DNA of 64,000 nt from Cepaea nemoralis (GCA_014155875.1 JACEFZ010013252.1:160844-224843), one strand, 5' to 3'. Positions 10,740 to 55,630 are shown, counted from the stretch's first letter. Notes: generated from the letters alone by a model not told the origin. Program-made: numbers and translations.

Positions 10740-11945
10740 AACTAACAGACCAAAGAACAACACTCGATGGACTATGTCAGGAGCAAAATTAACAGACCAA
10801 AGAACAGCACTCCATGGACTATGTCAGGAGCAAAATTAACAGACCAAAGAACAGCACTCCATGGACTATGTCAGGAGCAAAATTAACAGACCAAAGAACA
10901 GCACTCCATGGACTTATGTCAGGTACAAAACTAACAGACCAAAGAACAGCACTCCATGGACTATGTCAGGTACAAAACTAACAGACCAAAGAACAGCACT
11001 CCATGGACTATGTCAGGTACAAAACTAACAGACCAAAGAACAGCACTCCATGGACTATGTCAGGTGCAAAACTAACAGACCAAAGAACAGCACTCCATGG
11101 ACTATGTCAGGTGCAAAACTAACAGACCAAAGAACAGCACTCCATGGACTATGTCAGGTGCAAAACTAACAGACCAAAGAACAGCACTCCATGGACTATG
11201 TCAGGTGCAAAAACTAACAGACCAAAGAACAGCACTCGATGGACTATGTCAGGTACAAAACTAACAGACCAAAGAACAGCACTCCATGGACTATGTCAGG
11301 TGCAAAACTAACAGACCAAAGAACAGCACTCCATGGACTATGTCAGGTGCAAAACTAACAGACCAAAGAACAGCACTCCATGGACTATGTCAGGTGCAAA
11401 ACTAACAGACCAAAGAACAGCACTCCATGGACTATGTCAGGTGCAAAACTAACAGACCAAAGAACAGCACTCCATGGACTATGTCAGGTGCAAAACTAAC
11501 AGACCAAAGAACAGCACTCCATGGACTATGTCAGGTGCAAAACTAACAGACCAAAGAACAGCACTCCATGGACTATGTCAGGTGCAAAACTAACAGACCA
11601 AAGAACAGCACTCCATGGACTATGTCAGGTGCAAAACTAACAGACCAAAGAACAGCACTCGATGGACTATGTCAGGTACAAAACTAACAGATAAAAGGCC
11701 AGCACTCCGTGGATTATGTCAGGTACAAAACTAACAGATAAAAGGCCAGCACTCCGTGGATTATGTCAGGTGCAAAACTAACAGACCAAAGGGCAGCAAT
11801 CCATGGACTATGTCAGGTGCAAAACAGACCAAAGGGCAGCACTCAATGGACTATGTCAGGAGCAAAACCAACAGACCAAAGGGCAGCAAGCACTTTATGG
11901 ACTATGTCAGGAGCAAAACTAACAGACCAAAGAAAGGGCAGTACT
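10740..11945. repeat. 47-bp minisatellite, about 25 copies
   Basis: The unit contains AACAGACCAAAGAACAGCAC and TGGACTATGTCAGG with AGCAAAA, TACAAAA or TGCAAAA variants. The variants are arranged in blocks: AGCAAAA first, then TACAAAA, then a long TGCAAAA block. A CTCGATGG variant recurs at about 10765, 11230 and 11660. The final units carry AGATAAAAGGCCAGC or AAAGGGCAGC. The block pattern implies spreading by multi-unit duplications. Confidence 0.95.
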
Positions 11946-11969
11946 CGAACTGCGTCCTTAACTCTTTTA

Positions 11970-12125
11970 CTACAGGGCCGGGAGAGAGGAGGCGGGTGTA
12001 ATTTTCTGTGTCTTGCTTGTCTTGTTGCTTCTACTAACGTCATATTTGATTTCTTCATTTTATCTTTTACTTCATCTAGCCAACGCTTCCTGGGTCGTTC
12101 TCTCGACAACAGCTGATCCAGAGCA
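11970..12125 (-). pseudogene. LINE C-terminal fragment, minus strand
   Basis: The minus frame contains RPRKRWLDEVKDKMKKSN and ATRQARHRK, the usual basic C-terminal region of RTE-like LINE proteins. It abuts a plus-strand fragment of a different LINE. Confidence 0.65.
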
Positions 12126-12129
12126 ACAC

Positions 12130-12795
12130 ACACTAAGGTGACATAGTCATCTACATTGATGGGTCTGGTGAGAAACAGACGTAGTGGCTGGGGCTTTATT
12201 GCAAAGGCGAATGGATGAGTCTTGAAAAAGGAGAGTCTGGCATATGAGACTACGACCTCCAGCATGAGGGTGGAGGCAGTAACAGCGGCATTCCGGTGGC
12301 TAGAGGAGACCACTGCAACACACGTTGTATTTATTACGGATTCAAAGAATATGCTTAGTAAGGTGGAGAAAGGAATGTTTCGTGTGGAATAGTTCTCGTC
12401 GCTTCAGAGGTCACAGATGTGAGAATTGTATGGATATTTTGCCCTGGCCATGCGGGGTACGGGGGAATGAACAGGCTGATAGGCTAGCAGGGAATGCACC
12501 TCTTGGTGGTAGTTTGCCTATGGACAAGGGGGAGGTGGTCGTGCGCTTGTGGGACCAGGTGGAGATGGCAGAGGAACAGATTGAGAACCCATATGTGGAA
12601 AGGATGAGATTGCCGGGGAGCGGCAGGGGTTCAGGACGAATATCAAAACTCAGAGGTTTAGACCAGGAGAATTTTTAATCAGATAGCGGTGGGAACGATT
12701 AGTAGTATGACTTTTCGCTGGCTGTTGAACGAGGGGACGGGTCATGTATGGGAGTGTATTGAGTGCAATAATGTCGGTTCTTAACTCAAATCAAC
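12130..12795 (+). pseudogene. I-like LINE RNase H and C-terminal region, broken
   Basis: The first plus frame shows an RNase H start (I-Y-I-D-G-S near 12145-12165), then VEAVTAAFRW and a T-D-S-K-N-M segment near 12330. A second frame carries GVRGNEQADRLAG near 12440-12490 and a C-terminal region ending near 12780 with TTCTTAACTCAAATCAA. The order matches RNase H motifs 1-4 followed by the C-terminal tail. Frame changes make it non-functional. Confidence 0.75.
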
Positions 12796-13085
12796 TCTCG
12801 ACTTTGTGTCCCGATTTTCTCATGTACAACGCTGCTAGCCGCATATACACTACTTATTCCCGCCAGCTAGTGAAATTCGTGGCGTGATTCGTTTTCTTCA
12901 AACAGAAGGTCAAGATGCGGCCGAGAGTCATGGTCGATTGTATCGATGGTGCAGCAGTTGTCAAGCGAAATTCGTATCATTTGTGTGATACTGTTATCAC
13001 GATCGATATCCACGTGTACATTAGATATTCCCTTGCGTGCGCAGTCCTCCGATACAGGAGCCTTCTCAAAAGTTTCTTTAATCAC
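12796..13085. other. No gene seen
   Basis: Mixed-composition sequence with only short frames on both strands. No motif or repeat family was recognised. Confidence 0.6.
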
Positions 13086-13295
13086 TGTTCACATGAGGAG
13101 ATTTGTTGTCCCTCATGGACGGCGCTGACGTGCTTGACCAGGCTTCATTCCCAGTTCGCGTAATTGAACTAGCCTCAGGGACGCATCGCTATCGGATTGC
13201 TGGGTCCGTACCTCAAATGACAGTATCGGTCATGTCCATGCTTCTTCCTGCTTGTATTGGTGCATTGCTTGCCAGCTGGTTCGCGCGTTAATTTC
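13086..13295 (+). repeat. Interspersed repeat carrying one diverged copy of the 52-bp unit
   Basis: It aligns by eye with 46785-46990. Shared blocks are CATGAGGA, GTGCTTGACCA, CAGTATC and TGTCCATGCTTCTTCCTG, then TGTATTGGTGCATT followed by CCAGCTGGT. The last part is a single diverged copy of the unit that forms the 52-bp array at 46.9-51.0 kb. Confidence 0.7.
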
Positions 13296-13559
13296 CCTTT
13301 ACGCTGGCGTATCCAGGTGGATGCATCCAGGTAAGTTACGCCAGGCGTGACGTTAGAATGCAGTCTACCCATTCAGTACGAAAGACTGCCGTTTGCTATT
13401 TTCTGTAGCATGTCCATGAAGTCTGATATTTTCATCACGTGTGTGGTTTCTTGTCCTGATACCTATGCGAGCCCTCAGAGGAGGCAGCGGAGATCTCCAC
13501 AATCATGCTTGATGCAGCTGTCTGGTATGTGCCGCTGTCCTCTTTCACCATAATTTATG

Positions 13560-13905
13560 TTATGTATGCTTCACGCTGACCCTGACCCGCGCTTCACCAA
13601 CCCGTCTGCGCAGATGATAATGACTTTTGGAACCGAATGTTATTCGACCATTTCCTTTATCTCTCTTGATCTGCGTGATACCTGTGCCATCATCATTTGA
13701 GTCTTGCCCATCGCTGTCATTTATATTCCTATGTAGGTGATGTCTGATGTTACTTTGGGCTCTTAAATGAGCCTTAGTCTCGGTCAACGGATATCCAGAC
13801 CTGATTAAGAGGAGGACAAGCTTGTACTTCGTTGTTTTTATTGGAGTCTTTTTAGTGCGTTTCAACATCGTTCGCATTACTTCATTTTGGACACCTTCCA
13901 ATCCT
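13560..13905 (-). pseudogene. Diverged I-like LINE fragment, minus strand
   Basis: The 113-residue minus frame begins EGVQNEVMRTML, where the better copy at 60568-61509 has IQNEAMRIIL. The spacing to a later segment (TKAHLRAQSNIRHHLH against ARAYLRINANTQHPLH) is also conserved. It is the linker between reverse transcriptase and RNase H only, strongly diverged. Confidence 0.5.
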
Positions 13906-14040
13906 TTGCTTAATGGGTGCCAAGTACTTCTTGTTAAAGGAAAAACAGGCGAGGAAGAGTACTAGCTATTTATCATCATAGTGAGAACATTGTATTTATA
14001 AAGTCCAATAACTTCACACCCCAATAGTATTAGTATAGGG

Positions 14041-15744
14041 CAGAGGTTCCCAAACCACGGCCCGCGGGCTACTTGTGGCCCGCCAGCTGTCAGAAAGTGG
14101 CACGCGAGGCCTCGTTATTTAGTATAATATTTTTTAATAATTTAAAAAATGCACTCGGAGAGCACCGTCAGCGTGCGATAATTTACTCAGCTCGTGGTTG
14201 TTATGCGCAGATATTATCGAATGCGCCTGTTCAGTTTCGCAACGAAACGTTATGAAGTTCCCATATCCCAGCCTTGTCGACCAATCAGAGTGCGCAAAGT
14301 GCCATGTTGTCGTCTGTTACAACTGTTTTGCAGAGTCGGTAGTATTGTGAAAACAACATAGAATGGACCAAATTTTACAGTGTATGCACCGACAGTGCTC
14401 CGGCTTTGACGGGTAAAATTTCTGGACGCCTAGCATTATTGGAAGTTTTTTGGCCGCACAATATTAAAATATCATTATATCACTCACCAAGAAGGTCTCT
14501 GTGGAAAGACATTAAATCTGAAACAGATCATGGATGTTGTTTTGAGATGTGTGAACAAAATTCGAAGTAAGGCGCTGAACAGGCGTGAGTTCAGACAGTT
14601 TCTATCAGACCTGAACGAGGAATACGGTGACCTACTGTTACACTATGATGTCAGATGGCTATATAAAGGGAAAGTTCTGTCACGTTTCTGGACACTGAAA
14701 AATAGTGTCTATCTGTTTCTGTCTGAAATAAATGAATTGCCTACAGAACAGGAATGTCAGCTGAACAATGACTGGCTTAACGATCTAGCATTTTTGGTGG
14801 ACATCTCATTTAAACTCTTTAAATGCGAGAATATAGAGAAAAAGCAAACTATTCGCAAATTTGTGCGCTGGCATTTCTTCATTTAAAATGAGACAACGAC
14901 AGTTTATCGGACAACTGACTGAAGGAACCTTAGAGGCATTTCCAACTCTGAAGACGTTTGTGGTGGAAAAGAAATGTGACTTGTTACAGTATAAAGTAAA
15001 AGTGGAAAGTCTTCTGGATATCTTTCAGTCGAGATTTCAAGAGTTCACAATAGAGGAGGACAATGTTGCCATCTTCATAAATCCGTTCGTATTTCCTGAT
15101 GCCAAGCTCTGTCAATTACAGCAAAACCTTCAGCACGAAGTAATTGATTTGAAATGGAATTCTGCACTGAGATGTAAATTTCTGGAGCTGCCTGCTTCAC
15201 CTTCAGCTGATCATTTGATATCATTTTGGCGTCTATTGCTTGTCGAACAATTTGAACACTTGCGTTCATTCGCCCAGAGATACATTTGTCGTTTTGGTTC
15301 GACTTACATATGCGCCTAGTCATTTTCCGCAATGACCGTTATAAAAAAAAAAAACAAGCAACGTTCCAGACTCACTGACAGTAACCTAGCTGCGCTTATG
15401 ACTTTGGGCACGACAGATTTGTGCCCAGACATTGATAAACTGGCATCTGAACTTAAGAAACTGGTTTTGAAGAATAGTTACAATTGTAAATTAATTACAT
15501 TAATTGCGATGTTCGAAACTGATTTAAAATTTATTATTAAATTAACTTTTGATTTTAAACCTCATAAATGACCGCAGTGTAGTACTGACATTGACTGCCT
15601 TTAAAGTTTTAGAATTTTGTTGACGAAAGTTAAGAAAGGTAAGAATGATATTGCACGACTTTTATCATTTTATAACGTTGTGGCCCGCTTAACTACTGAA
15701 AATAGTAGATATGGCCCTCTGCTTGAAAAGCTTGGGAACCACTG
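14041..15744 (+). mobile_element. hAT transposon with TIRs and 8-bp TSD
   Basis: The ends are CAGAGGTTCCCAAAC and, in reverse complement, CAGTGGTTCCCAAGC. This is a 15-bp terminal inverted repeat with two mismatches, typical of Charlie-like hAT elements. The flanking direct repeat is a perfect GTATAGGG (14033-14040 and 15745-15752). At 1704 bp it is short for an autonomous hAT but holds transposase remnants, so it is a decayed internally reduced copy. Confidence 0.93.
14360..15571 (+). pseudogene. hAT transposase remnant (GTF2IRD2/ZBED-like)
   Basis: Three consecutive open segments (14530-14886, 14861-15319, 15332-15571) and an upstream shifted piece near 14375-14420 (C-T-D-S-A-P-A-L-T-G) match the central and C-terminal part of hAT transposases domesticated in GTF2IRD2-type proteins. 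Visible landmarks are RSKALNRREFRQFL, HYDVRWLYKGKVLSRF and RLTDSNLAAL near the end. The N-terminal zinc finger is not seen. Frameshifts near 14880 and 15320 and upstream breaks make it inactive. Confidence 0.8.
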
Positions 15745-15745
15745 G

Positions 15746-15914
15746 TATAGGGTGTAGTTTTAATAACTGTGGGGGTTTTAAAAATATTACCGTTCCAAGT
15801 TTTTTATTTACCTTTTATGTTGCATGAGCTCCACAGAGGATGAATACGACAACTGGAACGGCAATATTTTCCAAAAAACAAACAAACCCATAGTAATTAA
15901 AAATACACCCTATA
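15746..15914. mobile_element. MITE with about 60-bp inverted ends
   Basis: The left end TATAGGGTGTAGTTTTAAT and right end ATTAAAAATACACCCTATA are inverted copies. The similarity continues inward through ATATTACCGTTCCA against TGGAACGGCAATATT. TA at each end would fit a Tc1/mariner-type target. There is no coding capacity. The hAT element is inserted at its left terminus. Confidence 0.8.
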
Positions 15915-16104
15915 CCTTCATATTGCTTTCATGTGATGTTCCAGAAAACATGCTATTGTTGTCTTCCCTTTAGGTCGTTAGGCGTCGTTGGGAGGGGTTA
16001 TTGAAGTTCCAGTCCCCGTGACTAACTCCTTTCTTCTAGTTTCCTCCAAGATCCATGAGCATACTTTTTACAGGATCATATAAAAGATAGGCCTATCAAT
16101 TGAA

Positions 16105-16556
16105 ACAAGAAAAAGAGTGTTGAAGTGCTACATAGAACCTGTACTTTTGTAATGGATATGAAGCGTGGAAAATGAGCAGTCAAGCTGAAAAACATCTGAT
16201 GGCTGCAGAAATGTGGTTTCTGAGGAAAATGCAAAGAATACCATGGACAGACAGAAAAACCAATGAACAAGTCCTTCAAGAAACAAATGAAGATCGTAAA
16301 CTGATTAGAGACATTAGACGTAGACAGTCAAAATTTTCTGGGCGTGTTATGAGAAGAAATGATTTGGAGAACTTGGTGACAACTGGCAAGATCGAAGGGA
16401 AGAGACCAGGGGGAAGACCGAGAAGTAAATACTTGGATGGCTTGGCCATGTGGCATGCTCGAGACAGAAACACGGAGCTGATCCACGACTCTGGTGATCG
16501 AGTGAGATGGCAGAACATGACCGCCCACGCTTATCGGCATGACACATGATGGATGA
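16105..16556 (+). pseudogene. LINE A2 3'-end fragment
   Basis: The frame at 16172-16549 has MWFLRKMQRIPWTDRKTNEQ, then GRVMRRNDLENLVTTGKIEG and a C-terminus ending at HDT*, followed by a short GATGGATGA tail. It is well preserved over its last 125 codons. The same subfamily is at 680-1255 and 20228-20830. Confidence 0.8.
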
Positions 16557-17205
16557 ATGGATAAATTCCCTACCGGTAAACATGACCAGGAAACATGATA
16601 GTCATAAATGCATTAACACCGTGTAACAGGGGAGTCTACTCTTAATACTTTGCATCAGTTCTGGTAGAGCTGTTCTGTTTGTTACATTTTAGGTAAGGGA
16701 ACATGAAATAACTAATAATTATTCGTGGGCACCACATTTTGCGTTAAAAATAAAACATAGAAGCTTGGTTAAAAACACTCCTAAATTACTGTATATTTCT
16801 CTAACGGTGGAGTGGCATAGACGCCCGCATCAAACTCGAACAGACCCAGCACGATCATTTCTCAGTCAACGGAACGCCGTCTATTCCGGACGGTTTGAAT
16901 TATTTTTTTTTTTTCAAAATAAAAACAAGGATGCTTTATACTATATTGCCCTATTGGTCCTGAGGTAGTGGATTAGGCGTATTATAGCCTTCTCAGTTAA
17001 GGATGCAATATTATTACGAACCATTCCCCCCCCCCCCCCATCCCTTTCCAATAATTGTTATTATTAATTATTATAATGAAATATAATGTGGCTCTGTTTG
17101 ATATGCACGCTCCAGGAGGATTTAAAATTGTTTCACTGGTGTGTCTGTTCAGACGACTGCAGCACATCAGCTAAGAAGTGACTTTTGTATATTTTTTGCA
17201 TGAAG

Positions 17206-17237
<32 letters not shown>

Positions 17238-17712
17238 TTTGCATGTACTTGCATGTATCAGTGTCTGTTTGTCGTTTCTGTGCTGATGAAGGCTCTAAGC
17301 GCAACATCCATTTCTGCTGCTTGTGATTTTGTTCTTGTAAAGCAGACCAATTCCATTCCCATATCTCAACTTTGTTGATGGACTCATTCGTTGTGTTGGT
17401 ACAGCTTTACTGCAGTTCCAGTCAATTTCCACCAATTTCAGTTGTTCTATACGGGACGTTAACAGAGAGCTTTACAATTGTGAATATCTTCTTCTTCTTC
17501 TTCTTCTTCTTCTTCTTCTTCTTCTTCTTCTTCTTCTTCTTCTTCTTCTTCTTCTTCTTCTTCTTCTTCTTCTTTCATTCGCTAAGGTGAATTTGTTGAT
17601 ATAGTATTCTATAGGATTCCAGTGTGTGTATGCTAGAAGTCAAACAGGCTTTCAGTATTATATTCAGGGTAATTTGTTTCATTTTATTATTTGTCATGGC
17701 AGCTCCCTGTAC
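16557..17712. other. No gene; (TA)n, poly-C and (CTT)n microsatellites
   Basis: It contains a poly-C run near 17028-17039, (TA)n at about 17208-17231 and (CTT)n at 17487-17573. The long phenylalanine-like or leucine-like frame over the CTT run is an artefact. No gene signal was seen in the rest. Confidence 0.8.
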
Positions 17713-17865
17713 AGTCTTCTTCTTCTTCTGCGTTCATCCGGATTTTTTTTCCCGGATGTGACTGCGTTGTGCCTGTTTACAGCAGAGCTGCATTCTTGCG
17801 CCGTTAGGCCGACACATCCGACTTCTGTGGGCATTTGTTGACCGGGTTAACCTTCCCGGGGGTAC
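17713..17865 (-). repeat. Interspersed repeat G, minus copy
   Basis: It starts CTTCTTCTTCTGCGTTCATCC and includes CTGTTTACAGCAGAGCTGC and GACACATCCGACTTCTG. The plus-oriented copies are at 25690-25812 (TGTAAACAGGCACAACACAG) and 34655-34780. All have a (GAA)n or (CTT)n edge that looks like a retroposon tail. Confidence 0.75.
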
Positions 17866-18248
17866 AGTCTGCTATGCACAATTTCCATTTGCTGTGTTAA
17901 TGTTAACATGTGCAACGTGCAATTGAGAGATTCCTACATTTTTGCCCTTGTCTGAGGAGGCTAGGCAATTTAAATAATAGAGTATGAGGCTCTCTTGTGT
18001 GAAAGATGAGTGGTTGGAAGGGCAGAATGTAAGATGGACCTGCATGTCCAATTTGTGGCCCTTTGAAATTAAAATGAATTGTTTGATCAGTGTCGCCTCC
18101 ACACAACACCCTCTCACCCACACATATACGCACACTCACCCATCCTGCGCACACATGCATGCAAGCTCACACACATACACACACAGATAGATATGCATCA
18201 TGCAATCACTTTATTTCCAAAGTATTCTAAACCTGTTTGTTTTTGCAG
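17866..18248 (+). other. Sequence upstream of coding exon 1, probably a 5' UTR intron
   Basis: The start codon of the FTSJ1-like gene is preceded at 18248 by a consensus 3' splice site (TTTGTTTTTGCAG), so at least one non-coding exon should lie further upstream. I could not locate it or a promoter. There are a few ACAC/CACTCAC-rich stretches near 18110-18185. Confidence 0.5.
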
Positions 18249-18259
18249 CCCACATCGTC

Positions 18260-52253
<33,994 letters not shown>

Positions 52254-52286
52254 ATGAATATACTGATGTTTGTGTGATCAAATGTG

Positions 52287-52292
52287 AATAAA
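52287..52292 (+). terminator. Poly(A) signal of the FTSJ1-like gene
   Basis: AATAAA stands 34 bases after the stop codon (GTGAATAAATATTG), implying a very short 3' UTR. Confidence 0.75.
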
Positions 52293-52555
52293 TATTGTAT
52301 GATTGTAACATTTTCCAGCTTGCTTGTTGGGTACTGTTTTAATTGTTGTAGTTTTAGACATGAAGGAATGGAAGTAAAGAATGCACATGCAACACCTAGC
52401 AGTCTGCTACCTAAGCTAATCATAAAGCTGGATGGTGTTGCCACTGAATGACACCTTTAGAAACTGCTAACTACCATCTGCAGCTCCCTGTATCAATCTT
52501 TAATTTACTGACATCTGCATGTGTTTAGGTGATCTCATGAATATACTTAAAAAAA

Positions 52556-52655
52556 AGTTGTTGCATATCCTTTACAGGACGTAGCAGTCAACCCCAGCAT
52601 TTGTTGGCTGTTCATGATTCCTGGGAGAGTTTATGTTCAGTAGTTTGCCAATATA
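52556..52655 (-). mobile_element. SINE2 fragment
   Basis: It contains GCATATCCTTTACAGGACGT and TTCAGTAGTTTGCCA, the 3' half only, broken off at an (AT)n stretch. Confidence 0.75.
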
Positions 52656-52719
52656 TATACATATATACACTAGTTATGACCATAATAAGGTAGGGTGACC
52701 AGGTTCCTTTCACACCACC

Positions 52720-52900
52720 ATTTCTTCTTGGATAGTTGCCACATCATTCATAAAATTATCTGGTATCCATTTTTATGGCTGTCTCGTCTCTAGAGCTGTG
52801 CTGGTCTGGGCACAAATCCTGTGACTGTTGGGGATTGAACCTAGATTACTGTGGCACCTGAGACTTTATACTCACAAACATGCGTGCACACATACATTGG
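52720..52900 (-). mobile_element. Possible tRNA-derived SINE, minus strand
   Basis: GTTGGGGATTGAACCTAG is the complement of a B-box-like sequence, with a body to the left (ATTATCTGGTATCCATTTTTA). No second copy was found in the window. Confidence 0.4.
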
Positions 52901-52964
52901 CACCTTTCCGTCTTGACAGACGATAGTTTGGTACATTGAGCTTCAAAAAGGCTTAATAACTATG

Positions 52965-53880
52965 ACCCATGGCGGTGGCGAGTGTGGCTGATAAGGCCAA
53001 TTCGCGCTGTAAATGTTCGTCCACAGTGGATGCATGTGAAAACATGGTCATTTCCACCATCATGCACCATCTTACGTCTCTCACGCTCTGTGTGTGCTTT
53101 ATCTGCAATCATTTTCTCCTTTGTCTTTATTCCATTTCTGATAGTTGCCCTCCATGCAACATGTTCAGTGGCGACTTGCTCCCAATGTGCATTATCAATG
53201 CCTGTATCAATCATGTCCCACTTGCACAATCTTTGTATCGTAGTAGAGGCCTACCCTGAGATCTTCTACCGATCTGTAATTCACCAAAAAAGATGTCCTT
53301 TGGTATTCTACCATCATCCATCCTCCTAAGATGTCCTATCCATCTAAATATACGAAGACTGAGCATAGAATAAACCGTCACACAACCTGATCTTTCCAAT
53401 ACTTCAGTATTTGTGATTTTGTCATGCCTCTTAATACCAAGTATTCTTCGCAGACACCACATATGAAAGCTGTTTAAATGCTTCTATTGGTGTGAGTAAG
53501 TTTTCCAGGTTTCACTGCCATAAAGACGAGTACTAAGGACACAGGCTTGGTAGACGAGGACTTTTGTTTTGGCAGTAAGCTTCCTGTTCTCCCAGACTCT
53601 TTTTGCTAACATGTTCATTGTTGTTGCTGCCTTACCAATCCTGATGTTAATTTCCTGATCTAGGGATGATTTGCTATTTACCTCTAATCCTAGATATGTC
53701 AAATGGTCTACTATCTCCAGTTCGGTGTCGTCATTAAAGATTGATGGTACCTCATGTGCACCTTGTGACATAATCTGTGTCTTCTTTTTGTTAATTGTTA
53801 AACCAAATTCAGAACAAGCATTGGAGAATGCAGATAGTAGATGTTTAATTCTTCCTCAGAGTGGGTCGTAATTGCAGCAT
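52965..53880 (-). pseudogene. LINE C-terminal half with a C2H2 finger, minus strand
   Basis: Three minus frames join into one element. 53484-53771 has DHLTYLGLEVNS and a thumb with TRLYGSETW. 53211-53462 has WCLRRILGIKRHDKITN and GHLRRMDDGRIPK. 52960-53229 ends in a C2H2 zinc finger (CIHCGRTFTARIGLISHTRH). The upstream part includes a region before 53880 that looks like the end of the RT palm. Frameshifts separate the pieces. Confidence 0.8.
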
Positions 53881-54160
53881 CATCCGCAAAAAGCAACTCT
53901 CTGATTAGTACCCTCCTAATTTTGGTCTTGGCCTTCAATCTCTGAGCAGCGTGCACACACACATTTTATATATGATAGAGGGCCATAAGCCTTTTCCTTG
54001 TCTATGATGGAATAATAGAAGGAGGTTGAAGGTAGGCACATTCAGAGTTCTTCATATTTGCACTGAATGTGTGAAGTATGCATTTATTTATTCAGGGGTT
54101 CTCGCATTATAATACACAATGCAACATACCTTATTAACTGGGATTGCTGCACCAACCGTT
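53881..54160. other. Likely LINE palm remnant, then unassigned sequence
   Basis: 53880-53950 in the minus direction gives A-D-D-A-A-I-T-T-like coding, the catalytic palm of the LINE at 52965-53880. The remainder shows nothing. Confidence 0.45.
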
Positions 54161-54164
54161 TGTT

Positions 54165-54290
54165 AGAACAATGAAGTCAGAGGCCAGGGCTGTAATAAAA
54201 TTCCTGTGGATACTGGGAAAAACACCTACAGAAATACACAGGAAGATTAAACGAGTGTTTCACGATCCATGCCCTTTATATGACTGACTG
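54165..54290 (+). pseudogene. Mariner transposase N-terminal scrap
   Basis: The frame reads M-K-S-E-A-R-A-V-I-K-F-L-W, then KTPTEIHRKIKRVFHD, which resembles the first helix-turn-helix of mariner (SETMAR-like) transposases. It ends after about 40 codons. Confidence 0.5.
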
Positions 54291-54424
54291 GCATATTGCT
54301 GTCTTGACAGATGATAGTTTGTAAAATGGAGTTATACCTCTCCATAACACAAAGCCTGGGCTGAATTTAGAGACCATGTGTTGCCCATGCAGTATGATCC
54401 CTCTCTCAGCTTGTCTAGTTTTTT

Positions 54425-54530
54425 GTTTTTTTTTGTTTTTGCATATCCTTTACAGGGCATCGCTGTCAACACCAGCATCTTTCAGCTGTATGTTGATTTC
54501 TTGGCAAGATTACGGTCAGTAGTTTTTGTC
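54425..54530 (-). mobile_element. SINE2 3' fragment with poly-T edge
   Basis: TTTTGTTTTTGCATATCCTT, then GGCATCGCTGTCAACACCAG and TTACGGTCAGTAGTTT. It breaks off before the head. Confidence 0.75.
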
Positions 54531-54919
54531 TAGTTTACTCCAGAGAAAAGGTAGCACCAATACATCTGGAACAAGACAAGCTGTAGAAACTGCAGATCAG
54601 CATAGCAATACTCTAACTGTCCACCTGTCAGAGCTTCTATCCTAGACCACCTGCCGACCAAGTCTTAGGGCCTGATCTGCCCTGCCATGACATTTAGTCG
54701 TTAGATTACATTTCCTCGCACTAGGGTAAGGCTTGTACCCTCCCAGTTGCACTCCTCCGCCTGAAGCCGTTGGCACAATGTGGGGTGTCGGGTTTGGTGA
54801 GGGCCGCCCAACATTCAGCGCCGAATGTTCTGCCCTTCATATAGTCAGTAAGTAAAGGTCCCTATTACATGCATGTGGGCACACTGGGTATATGGTGGTA
54901 AACCATATGGTTATAGACC

Positions 54920-55250
54920 AATGGGCTCTCTGTGAGTGATTTGGTCAGTACCACACTGGTCACGGTCACATCTCAAGATATTTCCTTGTACCCATTTTAG
55001 GCTAGGTCAACTGGTGAGTCCAGGACAATGTTAAAACATCTGCCTCACTGACCCCATGGCCACTAGGCTGGCAGGTGGGCATCTAGCCACTGGGCTCGTA
55101 GGTGAGCATTTAGCCATTGGGCTGGCAGGTGAGCATCTAGCCACTAGGCTGGCAGGAGAACATCTAGCCACTGGGCTGACATCTAGCGACTGGGCTGGCA
55201 GGAGAGCATCTAGCCATTGGGCTGGCAGGTGAACATTTAGCCACTGTTCT
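54920..55250 (-). repeat. SINE5-like repeat followed by a ~30-bp tandem array
   Basis: 54920-55060 shares TTATAGACCAATG with the repeat at 22445. From 55055 to 55245, GGCTGGCAGGTGAGCATCTA and CCACTGGGCT-like units repeat about six times. These are expanded from the tRNA-like head (complement of TAGTGGC A box). Confidence 0.65.
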
Positions 55251-55349
55251 ACCACGACTCTTACTGTTTGTTTTGATAAAAAAAATGGTGTAGAAGTGTA
55301 AGCTTGGTAGCTCAAATGTTGCTGATCTGGAAGACCTTCCTCGGAGGTT

Positions 55350-55630
55350 TTTTTTATGTGCTCGCTTTGAACTCAAGCATAGTCCATACACGTGCTACTA
55401 CTTCTTGTGCACTGGACTGATTTGTGTGTGTAGGATAGCTTTCACTATTACCATCAGGCGAACCCAGTTGTCTTCAGAGGTACTTGTAATTTCCCCCCCC
55501 CCCCCCCCCCCTCCTAGTCAAGGCAAAGACGTTAATTTTTTATTCCAACTGAACGGTGTAGGGGTTGAATCCGCTACCTTGCCATCAGTTTTAGTTTTAG
55601 GCTTAGTCGTTGGATCAACATCACGGCACA
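55350..55630 (-). mobile_element. SINE1 copy
   Basis: It contains TTTATGTGCTCGCTTTGAAC, CATAGTCCATACACGTGC and GTAGGGGTTGAATCCGCTAC. A poly-C run (55493-55512) has expanded where other copies have CCCC. Confidence 0.8.

Noticed and set aside
10740..11945. CRISPR-like regular repeats
   Set aside because: There are no unique spacers; the whole 47-bp unit is repeated head to tail, and the sequence context is eukaryotic.
12867..13163. Overlapping 60-82-residue frames on both strands near 13 kb
   Set aside because: No recognisable motif and mutually overlapping; part lies in an interspersed repeat.
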